A DNA stretch of 64,000 bases from Allomesorhizobium sp043769475 (GCF_043769475.1 NZ_CP171729.1:5022001-5086000), one strand, 5' to 3'; positions 1 through 8,444 are shown, counted from the first letter of the stretch. Program-made: numbers and translations. The notes: generated from the letters alone by a model not told the origin.

Positions 1-17
1 CCTGGAATGCAGGCATC

Positions 18-1262
18 ATGAAGAACGGCGTGGTCATTGTCGGTGCGGGACATGCGGGCGTGCAGGCGGCCGCGAGCCTGCGCGAGGCTGGTTTCGATGG
101 TCGCGTCACGCTGATCGGCGACGAGAACGAGCTTCCCTACCACAAGCCGCCTCTGTCCAAAGCCTTCATGAAGGAGGCCGACGCCAAGCCGCAAATGCTG
201 CGCGCGGAGGCCTTCTACACAAACGGCGGCATCGACCTGATGCTGGGCGCCAGTGTCGAAAGGATCGACCTCGCTGGCCGGCGCCTCGACCTTTCGGGCG
301 GCGGGCATATCGCCTTCGACCACGCGATCCTCGCCACCGGCTCGCGGCCGCGCACGCTGGCCCTGCCGGGCTCGGACTTGGTCGGCGTGCTGTCGCTGCG
401 CTCGGTGGCCGACGCCCGCGCGATCCGCGAGGCGAGTGCAGGCTGCGAGGACGTCGCCGTTCTCGGCGGCGGCTTCATAGGACTGGAAATTGCTGCAACG
501 CTGGCGCTCGGCGGGCGCCGCGTCACGGTCGTCGAGGCGCAGGACAGGCTGCTCGCCCGCGCCGCCGCGCCGGTGATCGCCGCCCATGTCCGCACCCGCC
601 TCGAAGCGGCGGGTGTGCGCCTTTTGGCCAACACGACGATCGAGCGGCTGGAAAGCCGGAACGGCCATGTCGTGGCGGCCGTTACCTCGTCGGGCGAGAG
701 GCTGCAGGCGGGGCTTGTCCTTATCGGGGTCGGCGTCGTGCCGAATTCGGAGCTTGCGGAAGCGGCAGGCATCGCGGTCGCCAACGGCATCCGTGTCGAC
801 CCGCAAATGCGCAGTTCGCAGCCTGAAATCCTGGCGATCGGCGACAACGCCAACTACCGGCACTGGTTTTCGGGGGCCGATGTGCGGCTGGAATCGGTCC
901 AGAACGCCACCGACCAGGCGCGGCTGGCCGCCCGCACCATAACCGGCCATGAAGATGCCTATCGCAGCGTCCCCTGGTTCTGGTCCGATATCGGCGACAT
1001 GAAGCTGCAGATGGTCGGTCTGGCCGCCGGCGGCGACAGGTCCGTGGTGGTCGGCGATGCGGCCGAAAACCGCTTTTCGGTGTTCCACTTTCTGGGCGAC
1101 AGGTTGATCTGCATCGAATCCGTCAACCGGCCCGCCGACCATATGCTGGGCAGGAAGATGCTTGCCGCCGGCTTTTCGCCAAACCCGGCAACGCTTGCCT
1201 CCGACGATCTCAAGGCGGCTTTCGCGAAGTGGCAGCAATTGCAGCCGGCCGAGTCGGCCTGA
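18..1262 (+). CDS. FAD-dependent pyridine nucleotide-disulphide oxidoreductase, ferredoxin/rubredoxin reductase type
   Basis: A 414-residue cytosolic flavoprotein expected to pass electrons from NAD(P)H to a small ferredoxin or rubredoxin. Residues 8-14 carry the GxGxxG FAD-binding fingerprint (VGAGHAG), residues 107-113 the ATGSRPR motif, and residues 149-155 a second GGGFIG dinucleotide fold for NAD(P)H. The second FAD motif, ILAIGDNANY, lies near residue 275. The last ~90 residues match the reductase C-terminal domain of BphA4/putidaredoxin-reductase-type enzymes. The gene starts 17 bases inside the window, so its upstream neighbour and natural partner are not visible. A metallo-beta-lactamase-fold gene follows after 2 bases and is probably cotranscribed. 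Family assignment is firm, but the electron acceptor is unknown. Confidence 0.88.
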   Translation: MKNGVVIVGAGHAGVQAAASLREAGFDGRVTLIGDENELPYHKPPLSKAFMKEADAKPQMLRAEAFYTNGGIDLMLGASVERIDLAGRRLDLSGGGHIAFDHAILATGSRPRTLALPGSDLVGVLSLRSVADARAIREASAGCEDVAVLGGGFIGLEIAATLALGGRRVTVVEAQDRLLARAAAPVIAAHVRTRLEAAGVRLLANTTIERLESRNGHVVAAVTSSGERLQAGLVLIGVGVVPNSELAEAAGIAVANGIRVDPQMRSSQPEILAIGDNANYRHWFSGADVRLESVQNATDQARLAARTITGHEDAYRSVPWFWSDIGDMKLQMVGLAAGGDRSVVVGDAAENRFSVFHFLGDRLICIESVNRPADHMLGRKMLAAGFSPNPATLASDDLKAAFAKWQQLQPAESA

Positions 1263-1264
1263 AG

Positions 1265-1993
1265 ATGGACCTGCCGGTCGCAGCCCGGTGGTTCGAGCGC
1301 CGCGAGATGGGTGGCGGCGTCACCATGCTGACGGAGCCGCACGCGCATGCCTACATTCGCGCCAATATTTGGCACGTGCGCGGCGCCGACATGGACCTGG
1401 TGATCGACACCGGCATGGGATTGCGGCCGCTCCGGCCCGAACTCGACATCGAGCCGGGAAGGCCGCTGCTTGCAATCGCCACGCACATCCACGTCGACCA
1501 CGTCGGCTCGCTCCACGAATTCGCAGACAGGGCGGGTCCGCGCGTTTCGGCAGCGGGGTTCGCGGCCATGTCCGACGAATGGACGCTGGCGCATATGTTC
1601 CGCGAACTCGAAGCGCCGGTTTCGGCCTTGCCCGCGCCCGGCTGGAGCGCCGAAGACTACAGGATCGAGCCCGCCGCGCTGACCAGCATTCTCGACGAGG
1701 GCGCCATGGTCGATATCGGCGACCGGCGCTTTGCAGTACTTCACCTGCCGGGGCATTCGCCGGACTCCATCGGGTTGTTCGACGAGGCCAACGGGGTGCT
1801 GTTCAGCGGCGATGCCATCTACGACGACGAACTGATCGACGACCTGCCGGGCTCGGACCGGGCGGCCTACTGCCGCACCATGGAACGGCTGAAGGAACTG
1901 CCGGTCCGCATAGCGCATGGCGGCCACGGACCAAGCTTCGGCCGCGAGCGGCTTATCGCCATCGCTGACAATTACCTGCGCAGACGCGGGTAG
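1265..1993 (+). CDS. MBL-fold metallo-hydrolase
   Basis: A 242-residue metallo-beta-lactamase superfamily hydrolase. The zinc-binding signature HIHVDH is at residues 74-79. A second metal histidine lies in LPGHSPDSIGLF, the bridging aspartate in FSGDAIYDDEL, and a C-terminal histidine in HGGHGPSFG. This is a glyoxalase-II-like arrangement, but the substrate cannot be read from sequence. An in-frame start at 1229 exists; the ATG at 1265 is preferred because it avoids a 34-base overlap with the oxidoreductase and follows its stop by 2 bases. The pair looks like a two-gene operon. Confidence 0.82.
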   Translation: MDLPVAARWFERREMGGGVTMLTEPHAHAYIRANIWHVRGADMDLVIDTGMGLRPLRPELDIEPGRPLLAIATHIHVDHVGSLHEFADRAGPRVSAAGFAAMSDEWTLAHMFRELEAPVSALPAPGWSAEDYRIEPAALTSILDEGAMVDIGDRRFAVLHLPGHSPDSIGLFDEANGVLFSGDAIYDDELIDDLPGSDRAAYCRTMERLKELPVRIAHGGHGPSFGRERLIAIADNYLRRRG

Positions 1994-2035
1994 CGGCCGC
2001 TCCACACGGCGCGACAATCGGGCATCGCAGGGCCT

Positions 2036-2060
2036 GGAACCCGGCTGGCCCGCACACGTT
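2036..2060 (+). promoter_or_regulatory. EcfG-type promoter for the iron-permease-like gene
   Basis: GGAAC at 2036-2040 and CGTT at 2057-2060 are separated by 16 bases, a full match to the GSR sigma-factor consensus GGAAC-N16/17-CGTT. The start codon lies 55 bases downstream. The match was read directly; function is inferred. Confidence 0.75.
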
Positions 2061-2114
2061 CTGGGTCTCGAAGGTGAGGGGCATCATGTCGCCTCCCGGT
2101 CAAGAGGCTCAGGC

Positions 2115-2522
2115 ATGACATTGAACGGCACGTTCACCCGGATCGCCAACACGGTGGCGCACGCTACCGGCATGCCGGCGACATTCATCGCCTGTTGCGC
2201 CATCGTCGTTGCATGGGCTTTGAGCGGGCCTGTGTTTGGCTTCTCCGACACATGGCAGCTCATCATCAACACCGGCACGACGATCGTCACCTTTCTGATG
2301 GTGTTTCTGATCCAGAACACGCAGAACCGCGACGGCGCGGCCCTTCAGACCAAGCTCGACGAACTTATCCGGGTCGGCGCGGCTTCCAACAAGTTCATTG
2401 GCATCGAGCACCTGACGGAAGAAGAAGTGGAGGAGTTCCGGGCGCGCTGCGAGCGGGCGGCCAAGGCCAAGGGCAAATTGAAAACGCGGCAACCGGCTTC
2501 GCACTCCGGACGATCGCGTTAG
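2115..2522 (+). CDS. Low-affinity iron permease family small membrane protein
   Basis: A 135-residue inner-membrane protein. Two hydrophobic segments (about residues 17-35 and 44-64) are followed by QNTQNRDGAALQTKLDEL, the hallmark of the low-affinity iron permease (Fet4-like) family, and then a charged C-terminal tail with an EEEVEEFRARCERA helix. Despite the family name, iron transport by such short bacterial members is not established. The start at 2115 is chosen because the upstream in-frame extension has no family similarity and would include the EcfG-type promoter at 2036-2060. It is probably a general-stress gene. Confidence 0.75.
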   Translation: MTLNGTFTRIANTVAHATGMPATFIACCAIVVAWALSGPVFGFSDTWQLIINTGTTIVTFLMVFLIQNTQNRDGAALQTKLDELIRVGAASNKFIGIEHLTEEEVEEFRARCERAAKAKGKLKTRQPASHSGRSR

Positions 2523-2543
2523 CAGTGCGTGCAGCGCAGTCCC

Positions 2544-2912
2544 CTATTCAGCGGGCGCGGCGGCGGGGCGATCGATCGGCTTCAGCCACGGCTCGCGCCG
2601 GTGCGCCCACAATTCGTAGTGCGGCAGGAGGTCGGTCGGCGCGGTGTCGAGCGTGCCGATCTTGATTTCGGCCTCCCCGCCATCGACTTCGAACAACCTG
2701 GAGCCGCATTTGGGGCAGAAGCGCCGGCGTTCCCACTCTATGGTCTGGCCGCTCGTCTCGAACGCCGATTCCGGCCAGACGGCGAAGGCGGTGAAAACGC
2801 TTCCGGATTCCTTGCGGCAACTCGTGCAGTGGCATATCCCGACACGCAGCGGCTCTCCAGCCACCTTGTAGCGGACCGAACCGCAACTGCATCCGCCAGA
2901 CCTGTAACGCAT
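2544..2912 (-). CDS. GFA (glutathione-dependent formaldehyde-activating/CENP-V) family protein
   Basis: A 122-residue protein with the zinc-cysteine pattern of the GFA fold: GGCSCGSVRY near the N-terminus, CHCTSC around residue 30 and FCPKCGSRLF in the second half. Family members carry two zinc sites; some bind glutathione, but activity on formaldehyde is not general. The start at 2912 (ATG, with GAGGAG just upstream) is preferred over an in-frame start at 3020, which adds 36 residues without family similarity. An EcfG-type promoter lies 25 bases upstream on the same strand. Confidence 0.85.
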   Translation of the reverse strand: MRYRSGGCSCGSVRYKVAGEPLRVGICHCTSCRKESGSVFTAFAVWPESAFETSGQTIEWERRRFCPKCGSRLFEVDGGEAEIKIGTLDTAPTDLLPHYELWAHRREPWLKPIDRPAAAPAE

Positions 2913-2936
2913 TTTTGCTCCTCCTCTGGGCGGAGA

Positions 2937-2961
2937 AACTTCACATCGCCGTACTGGTTCC
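2937..2961 (-). promoter_or_regulatory. EcfG-type promoter for the GFA-family gene
   Basis: On the minus strand GGAAC (2961-2957) is followed after 16 bases by AGTT, close to GGAAC-N16-CGTT. It ends 25 bases before the GFA start codon. The one mismatch is at the first base of the -10 box. Confidence 0.6.
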
Positions 2962-3047
2962 GAGCGCATACGGCCGGCTGGCCGGCGGGGCGAAATGTGC
3001 GAGACGGAACTAGGCGGCAATCAGGGCGTTGTCAGCCGTCCCTTCCA

Positions 3048-3302
3048 TCAGACGACGGCCGAGATCGGATAGTCGGCGGCCACTGAAAACGGAAAGCTGC
3101 ACAGGTGGTGACCATCGCTGTCGGTAATGTCGAATTCCGCTTCCCGTATCACCGGCTCGCCTCTGAGCAGCGCGTGGGCGATCACTTCCTTGGCCGCCAG
3201 CATGGCCTTCCTGACAGCCTCCTTCTCGTCGGCGAGTTCAATGCCTTCGGTATCCCTGGTGAGCTTTCCGTCCGCCCGGTAGTGAAAATAGTAAAGGGGC
3301 AT
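3048..3302 (-). CDS. DUF6894 family protein (first copy)
   Basis: An 84-residue protein opening with the MPLYYFHYR motif typical of DUF6894, a small family common in rhizobia and of unknown function. It continues with an acidic EGIELADEKEAV segment and an ALLRGEPVIREAEFDITD segment. The ATG at 3302 is chosen over an upstream in-frame start because it begins exactly at the family motif. It is divergent from a Crp/Fnr regulator, and a second DUF6894 + Crp/Fnr pair follows at 4296-5366. An EcfG-type promoter lies 23 bases upstream. Confidence 0.8.
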   Translation of the reverse strand: MPLYYFHYRADGKLTRDTEGIELADEKEAVRKAMLAAKEVIAHALLRGEPVIREAEFDITDSDGHHLCSFPFSVAADYPISAVV

Positions 3303-3324
3303 GCACGCCTCCGGTGCACTGCCG

Positions 3325-3350
3325 AACAGCCGGGTCGCTGAAAATGTTCC
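3325..3350 (-). promoter_or_regulatory. EcfG-type promoter for the first DUF6894 gene
   Basis: Minus-strand GGAAC (3350-3346), 17 bases, then TGTT (3328-3325). The spacing equals that of the sigma-factor gene's own promoter; the first -10 base deviates from CGTT. It lies 23 bases before the DUF6894 start. Confidence 0.6.
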
Positions 3351-3469
3351 AAAGAGGCCGAAACGACCTGATCCAGCCAAAGGCAAAATACGTACAGTCT
3401 TTACAGGCCCCAACGGCCGTAGCTGTCGACCGCAAAGCGGAAGGTTCACCGCGCCAGAAGCTTGCCTCG

Positions 3470-4183
3470 ATGAAACTGGGCGTGCGCCCGCGCAATCTGC
3501 TGCTCAGCATAATAGGCGCGCAGGACCTTGCCCTGATCAAGCCTCACCTCGAACGGGTCTCCCTGCAGGCGCGGGCTCCCGTCGAAACCGTCGATGCGCC
3601 CGTCTCCTATGCCTATTTCCCCGAGGATTGCCTGATATCGGTCATCGCGAGGCTGCGCGACGATAAGGCTATCGAGGCGAGTGTTGTCGGCCGGGAAGGC
3701 ATGACCGGCACGGCCATCCTTCTGAATGACGATACGGCGCTGAACGATTGCCGCGTCCAGATAGCGGGGGCGGCCTGGCGCATCGGCTCCGCCGCCCTGA
3801 GATCGCTCCTTGAGAAAAGTCCGACTCTCCAGGCGCACTTGCTGCGCTACATCCAGGTGCTTCTGGTGCAGACGTCCCAGACGGCGCTCGCCAATTCGCA
3901 CCTGACACTCGAAAAGCGCCTGGCGCGCTGGCTCCTGATGGTGCACGACCGCGTGGGGCGGGACGAGTTCGGCCTGACGCACGAATTTCTTGCGGCGATG
4001 CTGGGGGTCAGGCGGACCGGCGTCACCGTGGCCCTGCACATGCTGGAGGGCAAGCATCTGATCCGATCGACGCGGGCGCGCATTCAAATTCGGGATCGCG
4101 CCGGACTGGAGGCGCTTGTCTCCACCAGCTACGGCATTCCCGAAGCGCAGTACCGGCGGCTCTTTCCGGAAGCCGGCTTCTGA
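3470..4183 (+). CDS. Crp/Fnr family transcriptional regulator (first copy)
   Basis: A 237-residue DNA-binding regulator with an N-terminal cyclic-nucleotide-binding-like sensor domain (about residues 15-130, including YAYFPEDCLISVIARL and GREGMTG) and a C-terminal winged helix (HEFLAAMLGVRRTGVTVAL, about residues 168-186). The sensor lacks the cysteine cluster of oxygen-sensing Fnr, so its ligand is unknown. It is closely similar to the regulator at 4650-5366, suggesting tandem duplication. The start at 3470 gives the normal family length; an in-frame ATG at 3314 would add 52 atypical residues. No EcfG promoter was found on its strand. Confidence 0.85.
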   Translation: MKLGVRPRNLLLSIIGAQDLALIKPHLERVSLQARAPVETVDAPVSYAYFPEDCLISVIARLRDDKAIEASVVGREGMTGTAILLNDDTALNDCRVQIAGAAWRIGSAALRSLLEKSPTLQAHLLRYIQVLLVQTSQTALANSHLTLEKRLARWLLMVHDRVGRDEFGLTHEFLAAMLGVRRTGVTVALHMLEGKHLIRSTRARIQIRDRAGLEALVSTSYGIPEAQYRRLFPEAGF

Positions 4184-4295
4184 CCAGATTTTCGAATGTC
4201 GGTTTCGTACAACCGGGCTGTTGGTACGTTTTCGACACTAACGTTTCCGCTGCCCCGGCATTAAACCTCTGGCTCCGCTTGTGGGGGGCGATTTC

Positions 4296-4526
4296 ATGCC
4301 GCGCTATTTTTTTCATTTTCGGAGCGGGGACCAATTGAGCGAGGACTACGAGGGCGAACTGCTTCCGGATATCGCCGCGGTGGAAGAGAACGCCATGGTC
4401 TCCGCCAGGGAGATACTCGCCGAGGAACTTCTGGGCCGCCAGCCGGTGCTGGCCGGCTGCAGCTTCGAGGTCTGCGACGAAACCAAAAACGTGGTGTTCG
4501 TCTACCCGTTCTCAAAAGCGGCGTAA
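4296..4526 (+). CDS. DUF6894 family protein (second copy)
   Basis: A 76-residue DUF6894 member starting MPRYFFHFRSGD and sharing the acidic block and AREILAEELLGRQPV segment with the first copy. The ATG at 4296 is chosen because it starts at the family motif; an in-frame ATG five codons earlier is possible. It sits between the two Crp/Fnr genes on the same strand. The 112-base gap before it holds an imperfect CGTAC/GTACG dyad (4206-4228) that could be a regulator site, but nothing else stands out. Confidence 0.78.
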   Translation: MPRYFFHFRSGDQLSEDYEGELLPDIAAVEENAMVSAREILAEELLGRQPVLAGCSFEVCDETKNVVFVYPFSKAA

Positions 4527-4649
4527 GCGGGACGCGCCTTGAGCGCCGCCAACCAAGTTCGAGCATAGAATAAATGGATCGTTTGCACGTTTTGTTGGGC
4601 GCGGGCGGCTTGGAATTTGACGGACTTTTGCACCCTCCGGGGTCCGCCG

Positions 4650-5366
4650 ATGCATAACGCCCGCAAACCGATATACCGAAACGGACTTCTTCGGCGTCTC
4701 AGCCCAAAAGATCTTGCGTTGATCGAGCATGAGCTTGTCTTCTGCGATCTTCCGCTGCGAATGGTGCTGGAAGAGCGCAAGGCTCCAATCGAATACGTCT
4801 ACTTCCTGGAGGAAGGCATAGGGTCGGTGGTGGCCAAGACCCCGAAAGGGCGCGATACCGAAGTCGGGCTGATCGGATTCGAAGGCATGACTGGCGCCGG
4901 CGTGGTGCTCGGCGATGATTTTCCAACGCACGAGTGCTATGTCCAACTGGCCGGCGCGGCTTACCGGCTGCCGACCCGCGCGCTGCTGTCGGCGCTGTCG
5001 CAAAGCCCGACGCTCAGGCCTTTCCTGCTCCGGTATGTGCAGGCGCTGCACATCCAGACTGGCTACACGGCTCTCGTCAATGCGCGCTCGAAGCTCGAAG
5101 AACGCCTCGCGCGCTGGCTGCTGATGTGCGACGACCGCGTGATGGGCGAAAAGCTGACCATCACGCATGAATTCCTTTCCGTCATGCTGGGCGTGAGGCG
5201 GCCGGGCGTGACGGTGGCGTTGCAGATATTGGAAGGCAAGGGCTTCATCCGCGCCAACCGCGGCGAGATCCTTTTGCGTGATCGCGAGGGGCTCATCGAA
5301 CTCACGGACGGCGCCTACAGCGAGCCCGAAGCCGAGTATCTGCGTCTGGTCGGCGAGATCGGTTAG
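4650..5366 (+). CDS. Crp/Fnr family transcriptional regulator (second copy)
   Basis: A 238-residue paralogue of the regulator at 3470. The effector-domain core EYVYFLEEGIGSVVA and GFEGMTGAGVVLG is followed by the dimerisation helix and the winged helix HEFLSVMLGVRRPGVTVAL (about residues 170-188). No Fnr-type cysteines are present. The start at 4650 (MHNARKP) is favoured over 4617 on alignment with the paralogue. It lies 123 bases after the second DUF6894 gene, completing a duplicated two-gene module. Targets and ligand are unknown. Confidence 0.85.
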   Translation: MHNARKPIYRNGLLRRLSPKDLALIEHELVFCDLPLRMVLEERKAPIEYVYFLEEGIGSVVAKTPKGRDTEVGLIGFEGMTGAGVVLGDDFPTHECYVQLAGAAYRLPTRALLSALSQSPTLRPFLLRYVQALHIQTGYTALVNARSKLEERLARWLLMCDDRVMGEKLTITHEFLSVMLGVRRPGVTVALQILEGKGFIRANRGEILLRDREGLIELTDGAYSEPEAEYLRLVGEIG

Positions 5367-5515
5367 CACCCTGCCGGAGAAGCCGCTCCGCGGTTGCCGG
5401 AAGACAATGTTTCCCACCGTACAGAGGGTCATTTTTGCGTCGACAAGGGCCGCGCAGCCTGACAAATTTATCGTTCTTGCCAGGCACAAGATCAGGCAGA
5501 ACAGGGAGGTGTGAA

Positions 5516-5767
5516 ATGAGTCTCGTTTCGATCTCTATCAGGTCGCCGCAGGAAGCAGCGGAAGCCTATGTGCTGTCGCGGCGCCGCTCGCCGGTGCTGT
5601 CAACCGGGCTCGCCATCCGCGCCATACGAACGCTGTTGCCGCGGTGCCCGTCCACGGATCGGGAACTGGCGGATATGGTCGCTAGCGCCGCAATCCAGCG
5701 CGGATTGTCGGTTTCGTTCGATGCAGGCGCCGAGCGCAGCGAGGTTCCAACCCCCAACGAGTTCTGA
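5516..5767 (+). CDS. Hypothetical protein, 83 residues
   Basis: The start is well supported by AGGGAGGT six bases upstream of ATG 5516. The product is a soluble, mixed-charge protein with no membrane segment and no motif I recognise (SISIRSPQEAAEAYVLSRRR near the N-terminus). Codon use matches its neighbours. The 149-base gap upstream shows no EcfG-type promoter. Function is unknown. Confidence 0.6.
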   Translation: MSLVSISIRSPQEAAEAYVLSRRRSPVLSTGLAIRAIRTLLPRCPSTDRELADMVASAAIQRGLSVSFDAGAERSEVPTPNEF

Positions 5768-5826
5768 CCGGGACATCGAAGGACCAGATATCGGCCGCTT
5801 GGCCATGAAGCGCTCAACCAGCCGCC

Positions 5827-6075
5827 TCACCGGGGGCGTCGCCGTTTCGTGGTCTTCGTGTCGGGGTGGATCTCGAGTCCGTGCTCTGCCGCATAACGTT
5901 TGATCATTTCGGCGAGTTCAACCTCCGAGATCGCAACCCGGCCGATATGAGCGCGTACGTGGCGCACTCCGTCGGCAACCGACACTGACCACTGTCCCCC
6001 CTTGGTGGCGGCGAAGAAGGCCTCGATTGCCGCCTCGACGTCCGTGGACGGACCTGCGCTGTGCCGGGTTCTCAT
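5827..6075 (-). CDS. Hypothetical protein, 82 residues
   Basis: A small basic protein with an arginine-rich C-terminus (KTTKRRRPR). The middle reads like a compact alpha/beta fold (WSVSVADGVRHVRAHIGRV, then EVELAEMIKRYAAEHGLEI). I recognise no family. An EcfG-type promoter 94 bases upstream on the same strand supports expression. It lies downstream of, and parallel to, the HWE kinase gene. Confidence 0.55.
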   Translation of the reverse strand: MRTRHSAGPSTDVEAAIEAFFAATKGGQWSVSVADGVRHVRAHIGRVAISEVELAEMIKRYAAEHGLEIHPDTKTTKRRRPR

Positions 6076-6168
6076 TCAGGCGGCGTGCTCCGGTTCGGGC
6101 GACGAGCCGCACCGGCGCTAGGAGGAGTTTTCGATATGGCGACGCCGGCGCGTCTCGTCAGTTCTTCC

Positions 6169-6193
6169 AACAAGGAGCCGTCGGGAATGTTCC
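6169..6193 (-). promoter_or_regulatory. EcfG-type promoter upstream of the 82-residue protein
   Basis: Minus-strand GGAAC (6193-6189), 16 bases, then TGTT. It is located between the kinase's 3' end and the gene ending at 5827, with a 94-base leader. Confidence 0.5.
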
Positions 6194-6237
6194 TTTGAAT
6201 ACGAGGATGGCGCGGCTAACCGCGGCATGCGTTGCGA

Positions 6238-7977
6238 TCAGGCGGTTTCGGCCGCGACAGGGCTTGAGCGGCTTTCCTTGCGCGCCACAAGCCTGGAGAG
6301 CGGCGCCTCGATCAGGCACTCGACGCCGGCCGGCTTGTAGTTGAGCTCGACCTTGCCGGCCAGTTCGGACGAAAGCATGCGCTCGATCATGCGCGTGCCG
6401 AACCCGGTCTGGGTGGGCTGCCGCACCGGGGGCCCTCATGCTCGGTCCAACGCCAAAAGAACGTGTCGCCGGCGATTTCCCACTTGATGCGGACGCAGCC
6501 GGCATCGTCTTGCAGCGCTCCGTATTTGGCGGCGTTGGTGGCCAGTTCGTGCACCGCCATGGATAGGGCGAGCGCCGCCTTTTCGCCTATGCGCAAGGGC
6601 GGCCCGTCGATCTCGAACTGCTCCTTGCGAAACGGTTGCAGCGTCGTGACGATCGTCTCTTCCAGATCGGCGCTTGTCCAGTTGCCCGCCATCAGATGCT
6701 GGTGGGCGCTGGCCATGGCGCTCAGGCGGCCGCTGAACACGGCCAGGGACTTGCTTGCCGCTTCGTCCCGAAACGTCTGCGACGCCACTGCCTGCACGGT
6801 CGCCAGAATGTTCTTGATCCGGTGCTCCAGTTCCCTGGCCAGTATATCGCGGTGTTCTTCGGCCTTTTCACGCGCCGAACGGCCTTCGAGCAGCTCGTCC
6901 ATGAAGTCGTCGATCGCCGCGCCCACTTCCGACAGTTCGCCGCTGTCGGGCGACATGCCTGTACGGGCGGTGGTATCGCCGGCCCGCCACGCATCGATTG
7001 TCGCAAGCACGCGGTTCACAGGCCGGCGCACCAGCCGGTTGCCGGTGAACACGGCAAGCGCAAGCGCGATCGCGGCGCCAAGCCCCGCAATGACTAGGCC
7101 ACGCACCGTCGCCTGATATACGGGCCGCATGGCGTCGTCGTACGAAACGCCGGCGCTGATGTAGATGCCGTCGGGCGGCGTCGCGACGGGACGGTAGCCG
7201 ATGATGCGCCGCGTGCCGTCCTGACTCGTGACCTCGAGCCGTTCCCGGCCCGTCCGCGGTCAGCAGATGCAGGTATTCGTCCGGAATGCGCGTCCCGACG
7301 TATCGCTCGGGATAAGGGTGCCGAGCGATGATGACGCCGTAGCGGTCCGCCAGCGTGAGGGCGTCATTGTCTGGAAACCGGCGGTCGGCTATCCGGCTGT
7401 TCAGCCATTTCAGGCTCAGCCCCGCGACCAGCACGCCCTTGATGGTCCCGGACCGGCTGAAGATGGGAACCGCCAGCGGCAAGGTCGGCTCTCGGCTCAA
7501 ATCTCCGAGCTGGTAGGTGCCGATGATGAATTTGCCGGTGGCCATCACGTCGCGGAAATATTCCCGTTCGCTCAGGCGGATCTCGGTCCCGGGCGCGGTC
7601 GAGCGGCAACGGATGAGCCCTTGCGAATCCACGGCCGAAACCGACAGGAACTGCGGCGTCTGGGTCGTCAAATCCGCGAGAAACGACTCACACGAGCCTG
7701 TGTCGAACTCGCGGACCGAAGGGGAGCGGGCCACGACGCGCAGCATGCCCTCGGCGCCGTCCATGATCCGCTGCATCTCCAGAGACGCCAGTTCGCCGAC
7801 CCGCATGGCGGAACGATGCACCTCGATCTCGCGCTCGCCCCGCGTGACCACCTCATTGTAAAGGAGGATTACCAGCGCGGGGGCCAGCGCCACCGCCGTC
7901 AGCAAATACAGGCGCTGGCGCAAGGATAGCGTGCTAAATTTCACTCGATGGCTCTCCGCATGCCCTCCCCGCAACAC
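6238..7977 (-). pseudogene. HWE-family sensor histidine kinase, interrupted by two compensating single-base indels
   Basis: A membrane sensor kinase. An N-terminal transmembrane helix (LYLLTAVALAPALVILLY) is followed by a periplasmic Cache-like sensor, a second transmembrane helix and a HAMP-like segment. The HWE catalytic module has the H-box ELEHRIKNILATVQAVASQT, N-box HELATNAAKYGAL, then W-x-E and GFGTRMIERML. Reading needs two shifts: an extra base near 7245-7252 (GGGCCGGG) and a missing C in the C-run near 6429-6433. Together they restore the original frame, so either sequencing error or recent decay is possible. HWE kinases in this class usually phosphorylate PhyR in the general stress response. 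Its own EcfG-type promoter fits that role. Confidence 0.8.
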
Positions 7978-7996
7978 GCAAACTAATCACGAATGC

Positions 7997-8022
7997 AACG
8001 GATATGTAAATCATGGTGTTCC
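7997..8022 (-). promoter_or_regulatory. EcfG-type promoter for the HWE kinase
   Basis: Minus-strand GGAAC (8022-8018), 17 bases, CGTT (8000-7997): a full consensus match 20 bases before the kinase start codon. It implies that the stress sigma factor feeds back on its own sensor. Confidence 0.75.
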
Positions 8023-8104
8023 GGCGGGCGCCGGCCGCCGCGCCAACTTCGTTCGCTCCCGCTCACCGTTGGCCCGTCGGATATCCGACGGTCAGCCACG
8101 CGCT

Positions 8105-8129
8105 GGAACTCCTTGTGGCGATCGGCGTT
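8105..8129 (+). promoter_or_regulatory. EcfG-type promoter for two microprotein genes
   Basis: GGAAC (8105-8109), 16 bases, CGTT (8126-8129): a full consensus match 31 bases before the 56-residue gene at 8160. Confidence 0.75.
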
Positions 8130-8159
8130 CACCGGACGGGCGGGCTATGGAGGAAGCTG

Positions 8160-8330
8160 ATGTTGAGATTATTGCTTCTCGGGCTTATCGGCGTGGCGGC
8201 CTACCGGATCGGCAAGGAGATGTACCAGAGTATTCCATCGGATTTCGAACCAGTGCCCGCGCCGGCGGGGAAAACGAAACGGACCCAGGGCCGTTCCAAG
8301 TCCGGAGGCGGCAATGTTGGCGACCGCTAG
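8160..8330 (+). CDS. Small single-pass membrane protein, 56 residues
   Basis: It starts at ATG 8160 after GGAGGAA. Residues 1-15 (MLRLLLLGLIGVAAY) form one short hydrophobic helix, followed by a hydrophilic, proline- and lysine-rich tail. No known family. It overlaps the next microprotein by 17 bases, and both lie behind a full-consensus EcfG promoter. It is probably a stress-induced membrane peptide; function unknown. Confidence 0.6.
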   Translation: MLRLLLLGLIGVAAYRIGKEMYQSIPSDFEPVPAPAGKTKRTQGRSKSGGGNVGDR

Positions 8331-8433
8331 CATGCTCGTGGCCGGTTCGCTCGGAATGGCGGTTCTGGACGTGAGTTTTCTGGTCCTCGCATCGACGATC
8401 GGGCTGCTCCTCATGCACGACCAAGGCAACTGA
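8314..8433 (+). CDS. Membrane microprotein, 39 residues
   Basis: A very short gene: ATG 8314, TGA 8431-8433, with GGAGGCGG five bases upstream. The peptide is almost entirely hydrophobic, with two stretches (SMLVAGSLGMAVL and VSFLVLASTIGLLLM), ending HDQGN. It overlaps the end of the 56-residue gene, suggesting translational coupling. No family is recognised; it was found from its ribosome-binding site and context. Confidence 0.45.
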   Translation: MLATASMLVAGSLGMAVLDVSFLVLASTIGLLLMHDQGN

Positions 8434-8444
8434 TCGGGCAGGAC

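Noticed and set aside
6136..6198. A 20-codon frame after AGGAGGAG (MATPARLVSSSNKEPSGMFL)
   Set aside because: The ribosome-binding site is good, but the peptide is very short, overlaps the minus-strand EcfG-type promoter at 6169-6193 and has no other support.
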